64,000 bases of DNA from Parasponia andersonii (lineage: Eukaryota; Streptophyta; Magnoliopsida; Rosales; Cannabaceae). The notes beneath the pieces were generated by a model. It was not told where the DNA came from, made no database searches, and saw only the letters and a list, made by a program, of their open reading frames with translations. Location of the stretch: positions 334,696 to 398,695 of the forward strand of contig JXTB01000039.1 in NCBI GenBank assembly GCA_002914805.1. The letters run 5' to 3'. The position numbers were made by a program, and so were the translations under genes. Below are positions 47,526 through 60,052 of the stretch, piece after piece (the first letter of the stretch is position 1; each line of letters opens with the position of its first letter).

Positions 47526-50500
47526 CGTCAAAGTAAAAGCTAAGCTTGGTTTTTTTTTTTTTTTTAAATTTAATAGTGGATAAGTCATAGTCATCAATAT
47601 TACACATTATGCAAACTATAGAGTGAACAGGAAATAGAATCTGTATATCCTTTTATAATCTGTACAGGGAGCAATGTAATGCTTATAATGTGGAGTACAT
47701 TTAGCGCCACACTCTATTATAGCTCACTCTAATATCCCTGCAAAATTCAAATGCAGATGCCATTTTTTAATTAGTAGTGGTATCAAAATACCATAATTAC
47801 CCATAATGTGTACAGAATCTAAATATGTGCTATAACTAACTTGAATGTACATTTGAAATTAATATCACATCTAAATCGAATAAAGTATCCGTTTATTACG
47901 AATTTGATATAAATTTGATAGTTAAAATTAGTGCACCTGAATAGCCGTTCTTCATGCATTGAATGTATAAACTCAATTTATTTGCCAAACTTCAAATAAT
48001 AACGAATAAGTATAGAATTTTGCTGCTAAAAATATACATGAAAACAGATCCTATATGTTAGTAGTATTATGCTATCCTGAATTTATGAATTCGTGTGATT
48101 TACTTATGATCGATTATGATACAACTCTAGTTAATTTGATTGATGCATAAGAAAGTATAAATTCTTTTAGCAAAGCATAAGAAGTGTCCTTATACTAGGT
48201 ATACAATGCCACCAAATTCCCCGAATTTAATATCTTCAAGAGGGACAAAGATAACGTTAAATTCATATCATACGAAATCTTGCAAATTTTTGCGAATAGA
48301 TTTTTCTATCCAAAATCTTCTTTGTATACGAATTAATATGTAAGACATATTCTTTTCTTTTTTTTGAAAAAAAAAATAATATAAAACTGGACTCCTCAAG
48401 GGAATAATATTAATAAAGACTAATTAAAAAGCTTCATGCACAGAGAATTACAATTTCAAACTCTTTAAAAAAAAGAAACGAAAAGTGGATCACAAATACA
48501 ATTGTAACAAGATTGTAAGTTATTATAATTCTCTAAGAGAAAAAGACAATAAAGACCTTGACCAACCAAATTGCATTCAACTGCTACTAAACTACGTTCT
48601 TAGTGGGTAGAGTGCTATGATTCAATACCAAATGAGATCTACACCAAAAAAAAAAAAAAAACTGACCCACCGTATTACAGATCTAAATCCAAAGAAAGAT
48701 TCAAGATATAATATAAAAAAAAATCCACACATATCAACGATCAGATGGTATAAAAACTACACACAAATGTGATACTATAACTAAATCTAAATCTAGACAT
48801 CATAGAAAATTTAAAAAAGATGAAAAATGAAAAGACTCCTTCATCCTCGAAGGAGATGAGAAAGGATAGGAGATGGAAGAGAAGGTGGAGAAGGAGATCA
48901 AAATACTCTCTCTAGCCTGTTGTAAGAATGATGACAAAGATTTTTTGAGAGAGAAAGAAAAAGAAGGTTAGGATTTTTACGGTAATTCTTACCATTCTAT
49001 TATCCCATACATATTTTAACCAAATATTCTTTGCGTACAAATTAAATGAAAATCCCAACCCTAATTAGTCAAAATTGATATTAGAAAATACAAAAATGAG
49101 GTTAATTGTGAAATTTTCTAAGTTTGCATATTATACTATAGAATAGATTAACATAGAAAAGTATTTTAGGGTTTAGATTATCTTTGCTCATTTTCGTTGT
49201 TTTATCCTACGTTAAATTGGAAAATTCTAATGTAAATATGAGCAAGAACAACATCAAAATATAATACACTTAGGCTTTGTTTGGAATCCGAATTTTGAAA
49301 AAAAAAAGTTACAAAGAAAAAGTCATAAAAAAAAGAATAAAATACTTTTTTTTTTAAAAATTATAAAATTTTATTTTCACACTTTTGGTTTTATTAATTA
49401 ATGTGTCAATACTATATACTAAAAAAATTAAATCAAATCAAATTTTCATTTTTCTTGACAAAAACTTCTATCGCTTTTTATTTCAATCCAAATAAGAGAA
49501 AATAAAATCTGTTAGAATTTTCCTCCTTCAAAAATTCAAGTTTGAACGAAGCTTTAATGTTTTATATCTTGAGCTTTATTACGTCTTTTATTTAGCTTTT
49601 TTCAGGTATTACGGATGATAAAGGGGCCCATGCATGAATTCTCTAGGGCACCTACACTACGACGTCACAAGCACCAGTGCACCACGCCGCCATTGAAGCC
49701 GATTGAGCCAAAGCTTGATTATCGTCTCAAAAAATGCATGGCTAAGTTGTTTGAACAAAACATATATATTGACTTTCTAAATATATGTGAAAAATTGTAA
49801 AAATATCCTCCGAAATTAGGTGAAATGTTGAATTTATCTTTCTATTTTCCATAAATAATATACATAGGGCCATTGTCAAGTAGATATGTTTTTTAATTGT
49901 GAGATCATATTATCTAACGGCTACTATAATTTAAATATTTAGAAAAAAAAATATTATTTAATATTTTCGCTCTATCTTTTACTATTAAAAAGTATACCTG
50001 ATAAATTTTAATTGGACAAAATAATAAGTATAGTTAATTAAAAAAAATATCTAAATTAGTGTCTATATATATATACACACACGTGTATATATTATTGGTT
50101 TAGCAAATCAAAATATTATTTCATGCCCGATCTAATTTAGCCAAAATGGACATGCAAAATATAAAATTACCTTTACTCAAATTAAAAATTAAGCCAACAA
50201 AAAAATCCAATTATAGGTGAAAAAAATAATTTATTAGAAAATTTAACAAAGAAAAGTCTTGGACAAATTTTCAAAATCTTTTTTCTTGTTTTAGTTAATT
50301 AATTGTGCTGGGGTAAAGGATATCTTACCCATCTTTTTTTTAAAAAAAGCAAACATTCTTAATTTTGACCACTAATAGATGGAGGAATGATATTTGCGTC
50401 AATTTCTTAGTTTAAAGGGGATATTTTTGTTATTTATAAAAAAACAAAAGGAATAAATTAAGCATTTCGGCTAAATTCAACGAATTTTTAATATTTTTGT

Positions 50501-51738
50501 ATTTTCCTATAGATACACGTCTAGCCAGGTAGCTAATGGCCCGATAAGATTCAAATTTATTGCCTCTATAATTAGTAACCACAAAGAACACATAGAACAT
50601 GATCATCCCGATATCCTTTAAAAAGTTCAAATTTTCATGTCTTATTGTCAACTAAATAGAAGCATATACAAGGTCGAAGATGACAAGCAAGACTATAATA
50701 TTCATAAAAGATCCACTATGTATGCAAATTCGTTAACATATATAATTAATCAACTATCATGAATGAATTACCTCTTTTTTTGTATGGATCGAATAGAGAA
50801 AAAGTAACATCATTTTACCCACTCTTATTCCCTACAGACTTCTCTTATGTCTCTTTACCTCTTAAATATCTATATAGCTAGCCGGATCATCTGAAGGAGA
50901 TCTTGGGATCTCTCTCTGGTAATATGGTTTTTTTTTTTTGCAATAATCATCTTCACACAACAGATCTCTCTCTAGTAATATGTTTTCTTTTCCCAATGAT
51001 CATCTAATTTGTGTGATAGTATATGTTACCATAGATTTAGATTTATGGATATTTTGTCCGACTTAATTATAGACATAGGGGAGCTTTTGTTCGTCTTATC
51101 ATTTTTATGTTACTTTGTGTACTGTTTTTGTTTTGATTTGAAATATACGAGGTCCAAATCCTAAATATTTGATCCTATCAAAGATTGGCTTTACAAGAGA
51201 TATCCTAGTGAGGATTGATTCTACAAGAGATCCATGGTAGTATCAATCGGAAGAATAAACTTTGGAAGCGGGGATGATATGAAAGAGCAAATTAAGATGA
51301 ATCTCTCAAAAAGCTTGAGTGCCCCTTGTTCGGTTTGTTGAATGAATTTTATATTCCCTCCCTGATTATTAGTATAATTTAATGGTTGTACAAGAACCCT
51401 AGCCCCCCTGTCTCTAAAAAAAAAACTTCATCTTCTTCTCAATTTCTGTTTTTGTCTTGATCGTAATCTTCCTCTCTTGTAAGATTTACCTGATTTTTTT
51501 AAATTTTCATGTTATTTTTCTTTAATAATCTTGACATTTGTGTGAAGGAATTTATCCTCTCAATTTATTATCATAAAGCCAATTTTTTTTCTATTAAATT
51601 TTAGATATGTATAGTTTTTTTTTCTTATTTTATATGTTTGGACCTTCTACGAACTAGATCTGAAAGTGGTTCATCACATATGCTGTATTATTTTTAAAAG
51701 TAGCTACACATACTGGAATTGATATTATATTCCAAGAT
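47526..51738. other. AT-rich intergenic region upstream of bHLH gene
   Basis: No gene is supported in about 4.2 kb. Poly(A) runs at about 48645-48660 and 51415-51424, the latter following ccctagcccccctgtctct, resemble ends of decayed non-LTR insertions but lack coding support. The 61-codon frame at 49615-49800 has no known domain. Distal regulatory sequence of the bHLH gene may lie here; none could be identified. Confidence 0.4.
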
Positions 51739-51911
51739 GATGGAGAAAGAACTCTCGCTACTTTACCTCGTGGTGTCTAGGTTCACTGGCCTTGAACCCA
51801 GACCTTGGTAGAAAGTGATTGTAAGTTTGTTGTGGACATGGTGAACCCAACTCCGTATATGTCTAGCTCCAATGTTATTGCTAGCAATGTAAACTCTCTT
51901 TTTGAGAGATA
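51739..51911 (+). pseudogene. RNase H-like (RVT_3) fragment of a LINE
   Basis: One frame reads DGERTLATLPRGV, a stop, a second stop, then TLVESDCKFVVDMVN and SSNVIASNVNSLFER before a further stop. The VESDCK-VVD block is the central strand of the RNase H-like domain found at the end of plant LINE ORF2 and in related plant proteins. It is very short and has three stops, so only the family is suggested. Confidence 0.5.
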
Positions 51912-52812
51912 GAAGTAATGGCTTCTGTTATTTTATTCTTAATTTTGGGAATTAAGTAGCACATCTTCACTTATTTAATTTGTAATAAGGAGTTTCCAAA
52001 TTATATTGCTCTTATTATGACAGACAATTTGTTATAATAATAGGGGTATTTACACTCAATACTCTACTAATTAATATCCACATTCTTTAAACAATGCTCA
52101 AACTTTTTTTTTTGGTTCTTTTAAAAATAATACATATATTCTACATTACCATCTTTTTGGAAAAGATAGGAGGGAAGACATATATCCCGATTAGCTAGGT
52201 GTGCAACGTCTACAACCCTCGATACATTGGACACATAGTAACTAATGGCTTAGTTACTTAAGTATTGGATACGAGTTTGGAAGGAAGTAAAGTGAAAAAG
52301 TCAAGATGAGAGTAAAAACAGCCAAACAAAGAAGTGGACCTACAACGATCAAGTGATGAAGGGTTAAGATCCTATTTCCTTTTCTGGAAAAGTACATTAA
52401 GCTCAATGATTTCACCTAGTGACACCTTGCAGGCTTTTTCAACACAAATTTCATCAATCTCTCTTCCTTTATTTTTTACACATTACAGGCACGGAAATCC
52501 TAGCTACTAGCTAGGTAGAGGTGTCCTTTAATGGTTTATGCTTTTCTATTCCATGAGAATGAGATGGATAAATCATGATCTGCTTTTTCTTTTCATTCGG
52601 TTAATATTGTTGAAATATTTCCTTTTGCTTTTCATGAGGGAGCCGATGAGTTTTTGGTTTGCTTTGAAAGCCACACCAAGTTTGGTCGGCCTTTCGATTG
52701 AAATGACCAACTCATGACCTATACCTTGAAAGTCATTAAGTAATTGAACTTGACTTCTATACAGACATATATATGATCAGAATTGTGAAAAATGAAAAGA
52801 GAAAAAATTCTT
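51912..52812. other. Intergenic sequence
   Basis: No gene, RNA or repeat boundary was recognised before the LTR at 52813. Confidence 0.5.
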
Positions 52813-55245
52813 TGTCACGACTCGAATCTCGGGCTAATTGTAAAAAGAGAATTTCACAAGTGAAAATTAAAAAAAAAATTTGAAAAATTTATAAAATAAT
52901 TTTAAAAGTTTTATGATTACAATTAGACGTAGATTATTAATAAAATTTATTAAACAGACTAAGCATTATTATCAGCAGTCTCATAATTCAATACAAAACT
53001 TATACAGACTAAGTCTGTAATCTGGGCCTATACTTATTAATACAAGCCAAGAAGATAAACAATACTCTCTTATATACTTACTAATTAGTCAACAGATAAG
53101 CAGCTTCTCACTGATCTGCTCCTGAATTCCTGAAGTTATCACTAGTACTACCTGAGAGGGAAAGTAATGGGGATGAGTATGAAATGTCCAGTAGGATACT
53201 CAATTACTTTTTTGGGAAAAATGTTTAATTCAAAAATCCCTACATGGTTAGTTATTCCAAAAACAGTTCACAAAATATCTGATCAAAAGTGAATTGAAAT
53301 TATCAACAAAAATCATATTCAAACTATATATTAAAACCACATAAATAATCTATAGTACACATATCACAAATCAAATAATCTCATGAGCTCATATCATCTC
53401 ATTACAAATCAGAGTAACTCATACTACCTATACTAAGTACTTTCTGCCTGATACTTAGCCCAGAAAACCAAAGAAACACCTATGTGTTTATGCCTACCAA
53501 AGTAGAAGGGCAACAAAATACCTACGCCTACTGAGTGGGAGTAATCAGAAAACCTCGTGTGGGTTTTTGGGCTCTCACCGATGGCAGGGATACTGGGCGC
53601 CCAATAAACCCCGCGATGCCTAAGATGGACCTCATGTATGATCCTACAGAATGAGTGATATAAGAAGCAATATAAACAACCATGTAGTAATATTCTAAAC
53701 GTACTCCGATTTTTAAATAAAAATCTATTTTGTGCTTTAAAAATTTGGCAGTACAGTGCCAATGATTTAATCAAATCACATAAATAAAACTTACACAAAA
53801 TCATACGTAAAATACACAGAATGGTTTCTCAATTTCTTATCAATTCACAATTTACTAAAATATTTATTCAAATAATTTAATTTAATAAAATCACAAAATT
53901 TCACTTTTTACAACATATTCCAATTTTTATGAAATATAAGAGAAAATAAGACAATTAGATCTCCTACCTTAATATGGTAGCAATGTCAAGCTATTGAAGC
54001 TAGAAACGTTTCTCGTTGGTCACCTGGTTATTCAAACGGTCGTTTCTGGATCTTAATACGTTTACTTGAAAAAGTAAATTTCCAAACGAAGCCTCAGATT
54101 GATAAATGAAGGTCGCCACTAAATTCTGAGCACCTAAAATATTAGGTTACACATGTTATTTGTCGAAAATGGGTCCCGGTGTGGGACGTACTTGTACCAC
54201 ATAAAACGGTACTTTTAATGAGCTATTTTCTCGATTTTCATGCTACGTCAAAATATAGTAATAATTTATATCAAAATTCATCTCACGACCTCACTAAGTC
54301 CAAATTCAAAGTTAGAATTTAGTTCCGAGGTCCCAAGCATCAAATGGGCTCAAAAATCTGAAAATACATAAATATCACTTTTTGGAAATATTTAGAAAAT
54401 GCCACCTTTTTAATTCAAAAATTAATGCAATTTCGAATACTGATTTGACACTTCAAAATTGTACTTATTCTCGTGTCAACCTCGTCTTTAACATGGTATA
54501 ATTTTCTTGAGCTTTGTTTTCTAAAATAATTATAAAAATATCTTAAATTAAATATTAAAATATGGTAATAATGGCAAGTTTTTCACCAGAGCTGTGTTGA
54601 CAGCAATGATTGGTGGCTGGAGGTCAGCAACAATGAGATGGGGTTATATGTGCTGGTGGTGTGCTGATCGGATGTTAAATGACCGGTGGCTAGAGGTCGG
54701 CGACAACAAGACGAGGTTACACGTGTTGGTGGTGTTCTGATCGGATGTTGAACGATGGTTTGGCGATTGAAAAACCGATTGGAGGTGGTATTTTTCAGCA
54801 GCCTGTAATTCTGATGAGGGATAGCGAAAAAGGGCAGCGGCGGTGGATGTCGACTCATCGACGACTTCTGGCCTAGGCAGGCAGGCATGTGGATGACAAA
54901 AAGCAGTGGAGCTCTGACGAATGAATAATGGCAAAAACTCAGTTTTTGGATGATGAGGAAGAGTGTCTCTGAGCAATTTTAAGAAAGTTTGACAACACTA
55001 TTGCTAGTGGAACATATGGCAGTCACTTATTTGACCAAATATCTTTTCAAAATTCTTCTTTGGCCAAAGTTTTTAAAAGATTCTTTCTTTTTAGTTCCTC
55101 AATTTCATAAAAGTATTTACCTAGACTAAAATATGGCTTTATTCATATTAGATATTTTTAATTTAATACTCAAAAATTTAATATTACGAGATTGTCATTT
55201 GCCCAAAAATTATATTTTTGCCCTTATAAATCTTAGGATTTTACA
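52813..55245 (-). repeat. Chromovirus 3' LTR with 73-bp internal tandem repeat
   Basis: Partner of 60053-62311. Near its inner end a 73-bp unit starting ggtggctggaggtcagcaac is present twice (54612-54684 and 54685-54757), with about a dozen differences. The other LTR has one copy. Minus-strand frames of 100-110 codons at 54583-54976 arise inside this LTR and are not genes. Confidence 0.85.
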
Positions 55246-55299
55246 TCCTTTCCCCCTTAAAGAAATTTTATCCCGAAATTCGAATACAACATAAGAATT

Positions 55300-57415
55300 C
55301 AAAGTATAATCTCAAGCTGAAAGTAAAACAAATGAGGATACTTCTTATACATTTCTATTTCTAACTCTCAAGTAGTATCATCTTCATTGTGGTGTTGCCA
55401 AAGTTACCTTAACAAATGGTATTTCTCTATTCCAAAGCACTTTGAGATCTCTTTTCACTATTCAAACTAGTTATTTCTCATATATTACATCATCTTGTAA
55501 TGACACTCACATACTGAATGACATGTGATAGGTCAGGTATGTACTTTCTAAGTACTGAGCAATGAAAAATATTGTGCACTTGGCCTAACTAAAGTGGTAA
55601 ATCCAAAAAATATTCTACTGGACTAATTCTTACAGTAATCTCGAATAGTCCAATATACCCTGGAGTCAATTTGCCTTTAAGGCCAAATCTAGTGACTCTA
55701 CGCCTCGGCGTAGCTTTCAAAAATACTTAATCATCAGGTTCGAACTCTACTTCACGTCTCTTTCAGTCCACATAGCTTTTCTGATGACTTTGCATAACCT
55801 TGAATCTTTCCTAATTTCTTATTAATCTTCTCAATAGTCTCTTTTATCAATTCTGACCCAAAAGTAACATGCTCCCACATCAGCCCAGCACAAGGGTAAT
55901 ATACTTGGTCTCCTATATAGTACTTCATATAAAGTTATGCCAAGACTAATTGAATAGTTGTTATTGTAAGCAAATTCCACCAATAAAAAGTGATCATCTC
56001 AGTTTCCACTAAAATCCAGTATATAAAAGCGAAGCATATCCTCTAGAATCTGAATGGTCCTCTCAGATTGGCCATCTGTTTGAGTATGATAAGCTATACT
56101 GAGATTCAATTCTATTCCTAAAGCTCTCTACAAAGCTTTCCAGAACTTTGAAGTAAATCTTAGGTCTCTGTCAAAAACTGCTTGATGGCACTCTATGCAA
56201 TCGAACAATGCTATCCATATAGAGATAACTAAGCTTATTTAGTAAAAAATAAGACCTAATTAGTACAAAATGAGCAGTTTTTATCATATGATTAAGTATC
56301 ACCTAAATTACGTCGTTCTTTCTCTGAGTCATTGGCAAACCCATTACAAAATCCATGGTGATCTTATCCTATTTCCTCTATGGTATGGGTAAAGGTTGTA
56401 GTAGTCTAGCTAGTCTCTGGTGTTCTATCTTGACATGCTGACATTTCATGCACTTAGCTATAAAAGTAGCTATACCATGTTTCATACCCTTCTACCAGTA
56501 CTGCCTTTTTATATCATGGTATATCTTTGCGCTACTAGAATATACTGCAAACTTAGATTTATGAGCTTTAGTTAGAATTGTCTCTCTAAGGTGAGGATCA
56601 TTAGCTACTACTAGCTCTCATTTGAAAAATATAAATCCTTCTCTATTTATACTCCAACCTTTTAACTGTTCATCATTCTGGAGTTGATTTTAGATCGTTC
56701 TTAATCCTTGGTCTTGCTATTGACTTTGCTATACTATTTGGAGAAAAGCTGGTGTAGCCATAATATTACTAAGACAAACAGCTTTGTCAGTGTCAAAGTA
56801 CTGCAAATTGTAATCATCAATTGCCATTGAATTCTTCCAATCTTGAAATATAGGTACAACTAACATTCCATGAGATTTTCTACTCAAGGCATCAGCTACA
56901 GCATTAGCGAATACGTCATAATCTTTCATGTACTTAACCCATCTACGTTACCTCAAGTTCAAATCATGTTGAGTAAAGAGATACTTCAAGCTCTTGTGGT
57001 TGGAGAATATGTCAAATTTCACGCCATAAAAGTAACGTCACCAAATCTTGAGAGCACAAATTACTACTGCAATTTCTAGGTTATGGGTAATATAATTCTT
57101 CTCATATGGCTTTATCTGACGAGAAGCATGAGCTATAACCTCGTCATCTTACATCAAGGCACATCCCAATCCAGAATTGGAAGCATTAGTGTATGCAACG
57201 TAGGATTCATTACTATTAGGAACAGGTGCAGTTATTAATCTCTTCTTCAATTCCATAAAGGCTTCTTCACAGTCATCATCCCAAGTGAACTTGATATATT
57301 TTCTTATTAACTTTGTCAAAGGTAAGGCAATTCTCGAGAAATTCTCTACAAAATGATAGTAATAGCTTGCTAAACTAAGGAAATTTTTTATCTCAGTTAC
57401 ATTCTTCGGTCTTTC
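55300..57415 (-). pseudogene. Chromovirus RNase H, integrase and chromodomain, broken
   Basis: The end of RNase H reads DYDVFANAVADALSRKS at 56929-56870. After a heavily interrupted integrase, the C-terminal part reads VHNIFHCSVLRKYIPDLSHV (about 55580-55520) and a chromodomain end QHHNEDDTT...ELEIEMYKKYPHLF (about 55400-55340). The latter matches the usual W-H-EATWE-E-M--YP-LF pattern. Chromodomains steer integration to particular chromatin. Stops preclude a working protein. Confidence 0.75.
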
Positions 57416-58640
57416 CTACTTTAGAAGAGATTCTATCTTAGCAAGATCGACTGAAACACCCTCTTGAGAAATCACGTGTCCCAAGAATTTTACCTTTATC
57501 ATCCAAAAGTCACATTTGGATCTCTTAGCATAAAGTTGATGATCTCTTAAACTTTCAAGTATAATCCTCAAGTGTTCAACATGCTCTTCTCGAGTTTTTG
57601 AATATATCAAGATGTCGTCAACAAAGATAACCACAAATCAATCCTGATAAGGTCTGAAAATCCCCTTCATAAAATCCATGAATATTGCAGGAGCATTCAT
57701 CAAACTAAATGGCATAACCAAGAACTCAAAGTGGCCATAATGAGTCCTGAACATGGTTTTCGGTATGTCTTCTTCTCGAATCTTCAACTAGTGATAACCT
57801 GATCTCAAATCATTCTTGAAGAAAAATCTTGACCTATCAAGTTGATCAAATAACTCATCTATCCTTGATAGAGGATACTTGCTCTTTACTGTAAGTTGAT
57901 TCAATCGTCTGTAAATAAACACAGATTTTGAGCTTACCATTAGCTTTCTTGTCAAATAGTACAGGAGTACCCTATGGAGAAGTAGTGTTTCTAATGAATC
58001 TTTTTGACAAAAGATCAAAAAACTGACTCTTTTCAACTCAGTCATCTCTGTTGGAGCCATGTGATAGACTTGCATAGAAACTAGCTGGGTTCTAGGAATC
58101 AAATCAATACAGAATTCAATCTCCCTTTTAAGTGGTAGCCTCAGTAAATCCTCTAGAAAAATATCTAGAAACTCACTAACCACTGATATCCAGAGGTGTT
58201 GATCAGTAGTCTCTGTTTCACCACTAATGGTGAACAAATTCTCGTAACATTCGAGTTTCTTTCTTCTAACCATGCATGTTTTCAAAATCAGACTAGGTTT
58301 CAAAAGATTCAAACAAACTTGATAAATAATTGGACATCCATCCTCAAGCAAAAGAGTAACTCTCTTTTTGAAACAATCAAGAGTAGCTCGATATTTGGAT
58401 AATCAATCCATACTGAGAATCACATCAAATTGTTTCAAAAGCAACACAATCAAATTAGCTAATAGTTCTTTACGATCAATCAAAATAAGACATCACGACA
58501 TAGTAGAGACATCAGCTACTCTACCTATTGGTGTGCCTAAAGTCAAAACAACATCTAATATAGAACATTCCAATCCCAATAATTGAGTAAAAGAAAAGAT
58601 ATAAAACAATGGATAGCACCAGTGTCCAATAAAACATGAG
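57416..58640 (-). pseudogene. Chromovirus protease and reverse transcriptase, broken
   Basis: The protease active site LLDTGAIHCFIS lies at about 58620-58585. [20 protein letters not shown] follows, then the RT entry [43 protein letters not shown] and [11 protein letters not shown]. The catalytic box is FVDD (MVIFVDDILIYSKT) near 57630, followed by CDFWMIKVKFLGHVISQEGV. Frame breaks lie around 57640-57790 and within 58000-58060. Confidence 0.85.
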
Positions 58641-58699
58641 TCCAATAGTGTGAAATGAGAATCATAATATTAATAACTCTCTCGTCGGTGCATTCACGA

Positions 58700-59917
58700 G
58701 CATCCTCTATTCTGATGATAGTGAAAGATTAACAAGAAACTTTTTCCTTCCCTTTATTTCCTCTCCCTTGACCAAGTTAGATACTAGTAGCTCCAGGACC
58801 AGTGCTAGTGTATCCGCATCCCCAATGGTTACCAAAAGCTTGAGGAGTCTGAAAGATCTAAGTAAAACCCTACGGATGATACTAGTGTTAGAAAGGTTGA
58901 AGAGATATGGTCGAAGGCATATAAGGCACAATGGGATTGTTGTGGTCTCGTCTGGGTATTTTGGTAAGGAGTTGAGCCAGACCTACTGCCTTGTGGTCCT
59001 CTTTGAGTAGAAGAAGGTTTCTACCTACGAAGAGGGCACTAGTTCTGCTTATGGCCTAGTTGGCCACAGTTTTAATAGCCATAAGGAATGAATCTCACTC
59101 TACCAAATAAACCACTCATAATAGTATGAATCTCACTCTACCAAATAATCCACTCATAATAGTGTTTTCACTGTTCTAAGATCGTTAGTTCCTCTTGTTG
59201 GCTTTCTTGTCGTTACCTATATTCCTCAAATGTTTTCTCCTTGTTGATTTTTCATCAAGAAATGCTTCAGCTTTATCTACTGCGGCTACCAGATCAACTA
59301 TGTTGTCAAAGCATTGAGTCACCATTTTTTCCAGAATGGCTGGGCTCAGAGATTTCATAAATTTAACAATCTAAAAGGTAGGGTCTGTCCCTGGTGCATA
59401 AGCGTACTTTGCCAATTCTATGAATCGGATGTAGTACTCATTTATAATCATATCACCTTGCTTTAGTCATTCATACTCTAATCATAGTAGCTCGATGACT
59501 AGCATTGTCGTATTAATCTCTGAACAGTCCCTCAAAAATATCCCAGGTGATACCAATCTCTTGTTGTGATAGATTGATAGTTTCTCATCAATTAATTGCT
59601 CCATCTGACAGTTTGCATATGGCAAAAACTATTTAGATATCAGCAGGTGTCCCAATAATTACAAAAATCCTTTTATTTTCTCTAAGCTATTTCTCAACTG
59701 CAATAGGGTCTAATTTACCATCAAAGGTTGGTGGACTCAACTTAATAAAGTCCTTGAAAAAACTAGCCTGTCAGACCTTAAAGTCTCGTTGAGCTCTTAG
59801 TCCTAGTATTTCTCGCAAAGTATCATAAAGATCTGCTAATGGTTTAGGAATTTCTTATTGTAGTAGAGGAGTTTTAGTTCTTGGCTCTTGCCTCAATACT
59901 CTTATTCTCAGAGGCAT
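58700..59917 (-). pseudogene. Chromovirus gag with zinc knuckle, broken
   Basis: Opens with ATG at 59917 (MPLRIRVLRQEPRTKTPLLQ). The retrotrans-gag blocks follow: FIKLSPPTFDGKLDPIAVEK, QGDMIINEYYIRFIELAKYA and FMKSLSPAILEKMVTQCFDN. A CCHC knuckle near 59085-59027 reads NCGQLGHKQN with its first cysteine codon lost to a stop. Stops are spread throughout. Confidence 0.8.
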
Positions 59918-60052
59918 CTTACTAGTCTGTATAAATATGCCAAAGTGTTAGTGAAATAATGATGTTTTTTTGTGTGTAAAAACTAATTATAATCTAATCT
60001 AACAGTGTCACATTTTAGTCAGATAAATATCCGTTCTGATACTAAAATTTTC

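Noticed and set aside
47371-47607. 79-residue N-terminal extension of the bHLH protein
   Set aside because: It translates poly-Lys from an A-run and Leu-Ser repeats from the CT microsatellite, and overlaps the probable TATA box. The ATG at 47370 has a good context and suits the family.
49615-49800. 61-codon + strand ORF as a small gene
   Set aside because: Somewhat richer in G and C than its surroundings, but no known motif and no supporting signals.
54583-54976. Overlapping 101- and 110-codon ORFs
   Set aside because: They lie wholly inside the chromovirus LTR and overlap each other in different frames; similar frames occur in the other LTR at 61721-62042.
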